Origin: Isotricha intestinalis
Lineage: Eukaryota > Ciliophora > Litostomatea > Vestibuliferida > Isotrichidae
Direction: 5' to 3'
Assembly: GCA_023807065.1 (NCBI GenBank)
Contig: JAJJLU010000789.1
Span: 1 to 18,739, forward strand
DNA: 18,739 bases
Part shown: positions 16,402 to 18,739 of the stretch, in pieces
Layout of the letters: each line of letters begins with the position of its first letter
Numbering within the stretch: the first letter of the stretch is position 1
Made by a program: the position numbers and the translations under genes
The notes under the pieces: model-generated
The model's input: only the letters and a program-made list of their open reading frames with translations
Database searches by the model: none
Told to the model about the DNA's origin: nothing

Positions 16402-17829
16402 ATGAATTATACAATAATCTTATTTATGATAATAAACTCTCTTCAATCATGTGGATATTCAATAATCCAATCAATATTTCCTTTATTAGGAAAAGAATAC
16501 GAAATCTCAGATACAATATCAGGAATAATATTTTCAGCATTTCCAATAGCAAACACAATAATAATTCCATTAGTTCCTTATTTATTAGAAAAATTTCATA
16601 AAGACTTAATTTTCATTATAACACTATTTACCTCAAGTTGTATGATATTAATTTTTGGTTTAATATCACATTCTCCTTCAAAAAATTTTTTTCAAATTTC
16701 TTCTTTTTTAATTAGATTTATTCAAGGAATAGGAGTTGGAATTTCAAGTACAATTAATTATAGTTTATCAGTTTCAATTTGTGAAAATGAAGAAGAAGTT
16801 AATAGAAATATTTCTTTAATGGAACTTAGTTATTCTATTGGATTAGCAATTGGTCCTGTTATGGGAACTTTTTTATATGAATCTTTAGGATGGGAAGTTC
16901 CTTTTTTTATTTTAGCTGGTTTAAATTTATTTTCTAATTTAACTGTTTTAAATATTAAAATTCAAGAATGTGAAAAAAGTGATTATCAAAATTTCTTTAA
17001 AGCTATTTTCCATTGGAAAATTTTATTAACTGAAATTGCTTCTATTTTCCTTATGGCTACTGTTAATTTTTACGAACCTGTTTTTGAAAATTATTTAATT
17101 GATAATTTTGGATTAAATATGAAAATTGCTTCTTTATTTTTTGATATTCAAATTTTTTCTTTTTTTATTTCTCTTTCTTTAATAGGTCATTTAATAATTA
17201 AAATAGGAAGTAAAATTTCAATTTCTTTTGGTTTATTTTTAGGATTTATTTTCGTTAATTTTTTAGGACCAATTTCAATTCTTCCTAAAACAATTTATAT
17301 AATAATAATTGGATTAGTTCTTTTAGGACCTTCTGAAGCTTTTGTAATTTTACCTTCAATTGAAGATTATATGTCAACATTAATAAATGATTTAAAATTC
17401 AATAAAGATTATTCTAATGATTTAGCTTGTACTATTTTTAATTTTGTTTCTAATTTAGGTGATACTATTGGTCCTTTATTAGGAGGATTTTTTTCTGATT
17501 TTTATGGATTTGTTAATACTTGTTTTATTGTTTCTATTTCATTATTGATTTGCTTTATTACTTTTACTCTTGTTAATTTAATTAATTATTGTAAAAAAAT
17601 TTCAAAAAAGAAAAAAAATAAAAATAAAATTTTAGATAATAATGAACCTTTTATTGATATTGATTTTTCAACTATTTCTACAAAACATGGTAGTTTTATT
17701 GTAATTGATAATATTAAAAATAAGAGTTTTAGAAGAAGATTAAGTCGAAAAATGACTTTTGAATCATATCCAAAAGAAAGTATTATCAATCAATATAAAA
17801 AAAAAGAAAGTATTGATGACAGCTCATAG
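16402..17829 (+). CDS. MFS transporter, SLC18B1/vesicular amine transporter-like
   Basis: This 475-residue polytopic membrane protein has about 12 hydrophobic segments in two halves. The first half shows GLISHSP (86-92), LIRFIQGIGVGIS (103-115), ELSYSIGLAIGPVMGTFLYE (141-160) and SLGWEVPFFILAGL (161-174). The second has LLGPSEAFVILPSIEDY (307-323) and NLGDTIGPLLGGFFSDFYG (351-369). The arrangement resembles SLC18B1 and the drug/amine:proton antiporter branch of the major facilitator superfamily. Animal SLC18B1 moves polyamines into vesicles; the substrate here is unknown. The loop between the halves is short (about 187-205). The last ~75 residues (from about 398) form a basic, Lys/Ser-rich cytosolic tail with RRRLSRKMTF, which could be phosphorylated. 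Its stop is TAG. Confidence 0.85.
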   Translation: MNYTIILFMIINSLQSCGYSIIQSIFPLLGKEYEISDTISGIIFSAFPIANTIIIPLVPYLLEKFHKDLIFIITLFTSSCMILIFGLISHSPSKNFFQISSFLIRFIQGIGVGISSTINYSLSVSICENEEEVNRNISLMELSYSIGLAIGPVMGTFLYESLGWEVPFFILAGLNLFSNLTVLNIKIQECEKSDYQNFFKAIFHWKILLTEIASIFLMATVNFYEPVFENYLIDNFGLNMKIASLFFDIQIFSFFISLSLIGHLIIKIGSKISISFGLFLGFIFVNFLGPISILPKTIYIIIIGLVLLGPSEAFVILPSIEDYMSTLINDLKFNKDYSNDLACTIFNFVSNLGDTIGPLLGGFFSDFYGFVNTCFIVSISLLICFITFTLVNLINYCKKISKKKKNKNKILDNNEPFIDIDFSTISTKHGSFIVIDNIKNKSFRRRLSRKMTFESYPKESIINQYKKKESIDDSS

Positions 17830-18092
17830 AAAATCTATTAAATCAATTTATATTGTTTTTATACCTTTATAAAAATATAAATTTTTGTAGAGGAAATAAT
17901 ATAAAATTTGTATTTATTCAAATGCAATTAAATACAATGTTTTATATTTTTCTTCTTAGTAAGAAAATAGGAATAAATATATTTAATTTATTATTTTATA
18001 ATATAAATAAACAAATAAAACATTAAATTTAAAAATCTTATATTAAAATACCATAATGACATTTTCATCTAACTAATAAAATAGGGAATATA
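17830..18092. other. Intergenic A/T sequence after transporter
   Basis: A/T-rich sequence without a supported gene or RNA. It probably includes the transporter's 3' end, but no signal could be identified. Confidence 0.4.
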
Positions 18093-18317
18093 ATGTGTTA
18101 TTCTGAAGCAAGATATAAAGTTAAGGAAATATTAAAAGAAAATATAAATGATAACTTTGTCATTCAATCAACTACTTAAAAGACACAAAGAACTAATGAA
18201 AAATCTTCTTCTTTTCAAATAAAAGGAAATACTAATTAAAAAAGGTGAAATAATGAAATAGAAGAATCTGAAGAAAATAAAAATATAGGAGAATTTGTTA
18301 ATTTCAGATATATCTGA
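18093..18317 (+). pseudogene. Decayed reading frame with three in-frame stops
   Basis: From an ATG at 18093 one frame reads through 74 codons to a TGA at 18315-18317, but TAA codons at 18177 and 18237 and a TGA at 18246 interrupt it. The translated pieces look protein-like (MCYSEARYKVKEILKENIND, then KTQRTNEKSSSFQIKGNTN, then NNEIEESEENKNIGEFVNFRYI) and richer in GAA, AGA and CAA than the surrounding non-coding DNA. The two TAA codons could be former CAA codons. It is probably a gene relic, or a chance purine-rich stretch. I do not recognise the family. Confidence 0.35.
18304..18317. repeat. Perfect 14-bp palindrome TCAGATATATCTGA
   Basis: A perfectly self-complementary 14-mer sits where the plus-strand relic ends. 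Read from either strand it gives Arg-Tyr-Ile-stop, so a minus-strand relic approaching from the right ends on the same element. It may be the centre of an imperfect inverted repeat: AATAGAAGAAT at 18257-18267 is matched in reverse complement at 18368-18378. Confidence 0.5.
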
Positions 18318-18518
18318 CATAATGTTTTTTTAATTTTATTTTTGATATTCTTTCTTCTTCATTTTCTATTCTTCTATTTTTTTCTCATTTTCAGATAATT
18401 TATTTTAACTCCTCAATTGATATTTTCTTTTCAATTTCATAATTATTTTTGATTAAAGAATATTGTTTTATTGTTTATTTATCAATAATAAATTACCTGA
18501 TAATTGTTTATAATTCAT
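18304..18518 (-). pseudogene. Possible decayed minus-strand frame
   Basis: The minus strand is purine-rich here, like coding strands elsewhere in the window. One frame reads IEKKISIEELK, is broken by TAA and two TGA codons, then continues EKNRRIENEEERISKIKLKK and HYVRYI to a stop in the 14-bp palindrome. A separate ATG at 18518 opens MNYKQLSGNLLLINKQ before a stop in another frame. No intact gene or clear intron joins these parts. Weak evidence for a second relic. Confidence 0.2.
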
Positions 18519-18739
18519 CTTTATTTAAATTTAAATAAATAAAAAATTTAATATAATTAAAACAATTATAAAGTTTTTTATATATAATCAAAATAAATAA
18601 TTTAATATAAATACCTTAATTTGAAATCTTCTTTTTGATAATTTATTCTTTTTATTATCGAATGAAATATTATTATTTTAATTTTTCTTTTATAATTAAT
18701 AATATATTTATTATATATTATACTTATTAATTATTATTC
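18519..18739. other. A/T-rich right end of window
   Basis: Almost pure A/T with poly-A and poly-T runs and no supported feature. Confidence 0.4.

Noticed and set aside
18093..18317. Alternative genetic code with TAA read as Gln
   Set aside because: Elsewhere TAA ends proteins exactly where the family should end, for example directly after RLKGG-N in the ubiquitin-like gene, and no recognised gene needs TAA as a sense codon.
18320..18518. Spliced minus-strand gene using GTAA and AG borders
   Set aside because: A GTAA follows MNYKQLS, but no acceptor restores an open frame through the downstream stops, and every confident gene in the window is intronless.
1..18739. tRNA, rRNA or mobile element genes
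   Set aside because: I saw no T-loop (GGTTCRA) sequence in a cloverleaf context, no rRNA-like sequence, and no transposase, integrase or reverse transcriptase motifs in any frame that I read.

Overview
This window comes from an extremely AT-rich nuclear genome of a flagellated (or flagellate-derived) protist with few or no introns. Twelve long open reading frames run uninterrupted from ATG to TAA (10 cases) or TAG (2 cases) in the standard code. Intergenic spacers are short and nearly pure A/T, and the proteins are rich in Asn, Lys, Ile and Glu. Eukaryotic identity rests on a TMEM151-like membrane protein, an AVL9-type DENN protein, a tandem ubiquitin-like protein, a sperm-tail PG-rich (STPGR) repeat protein and an FHA/coiled-coil protein. 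The STPGR protein points to an axoneme. I cannot name the species; an anaerobic protist such as a metamonad or anaeramoebid is a guess, not a demonstration.

Left end (1-1272): the first 21 bases are three exact copies of the 7-mer AATCCCC with the C-rich strand at the 5' end, the orientation expected of a left chromosome end (G-strand GGGGATT). One more copy lies at 121-127. About 400 bp of featureless A/T sequence follows, then a 36-bp minisatellite of about 18 units (about 545-1176, degenerate from about 419 to 1236). This looks like a telomere plus subtelomeric repeat.

Gene body (1273-17829): four minus-strand genes come first: a small Asn/Asp-rich protein, the TMEM151-like protein, and two basic unknown proteins. 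The fourth is divergent from the plus-strand STPGR gene across a 95-bp spacer. The STPGR gene converges on three tandem minus-strand genes: an FHA/coiled-coil protein, an AVL9/DENN protein carrying seven MORN repeats, and a coiled-coil protein with a highly charged repeat tract. Another short spacer (94 bp) divides these from a small plus-strand protein with a predicted N-myristoyl/palmitoyl anchor. Then come a bacterial-type 6-phosphogluconolactonase-like beta-propeller (plus), a tandem ubiquitin-like protein ending in RLKGG (minus) and an SLC18B1-like MFS transporter (plus).

Right end (17830-18739): no intact gene. A plus-strand frame with three in-frame stops and a purine-rich minus-strand frame meet at a perfect 14-bp palindrome and look like decayed coding sequence.

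The genes do not form an operon-like pathway. A loose theme is cytoskeleton, cilium and membrane trafficking (STPGR, FHA/coiled coil, AVL9-MORN, coiled coil, lipidated protein), but this is inference. The items most worth checking are the GGGGATT telomere-like repeat with its satellite, the AVL9-MORN fusion, the tandem ubiquitin-like protein and the possible bacterial origin of the lactonase.
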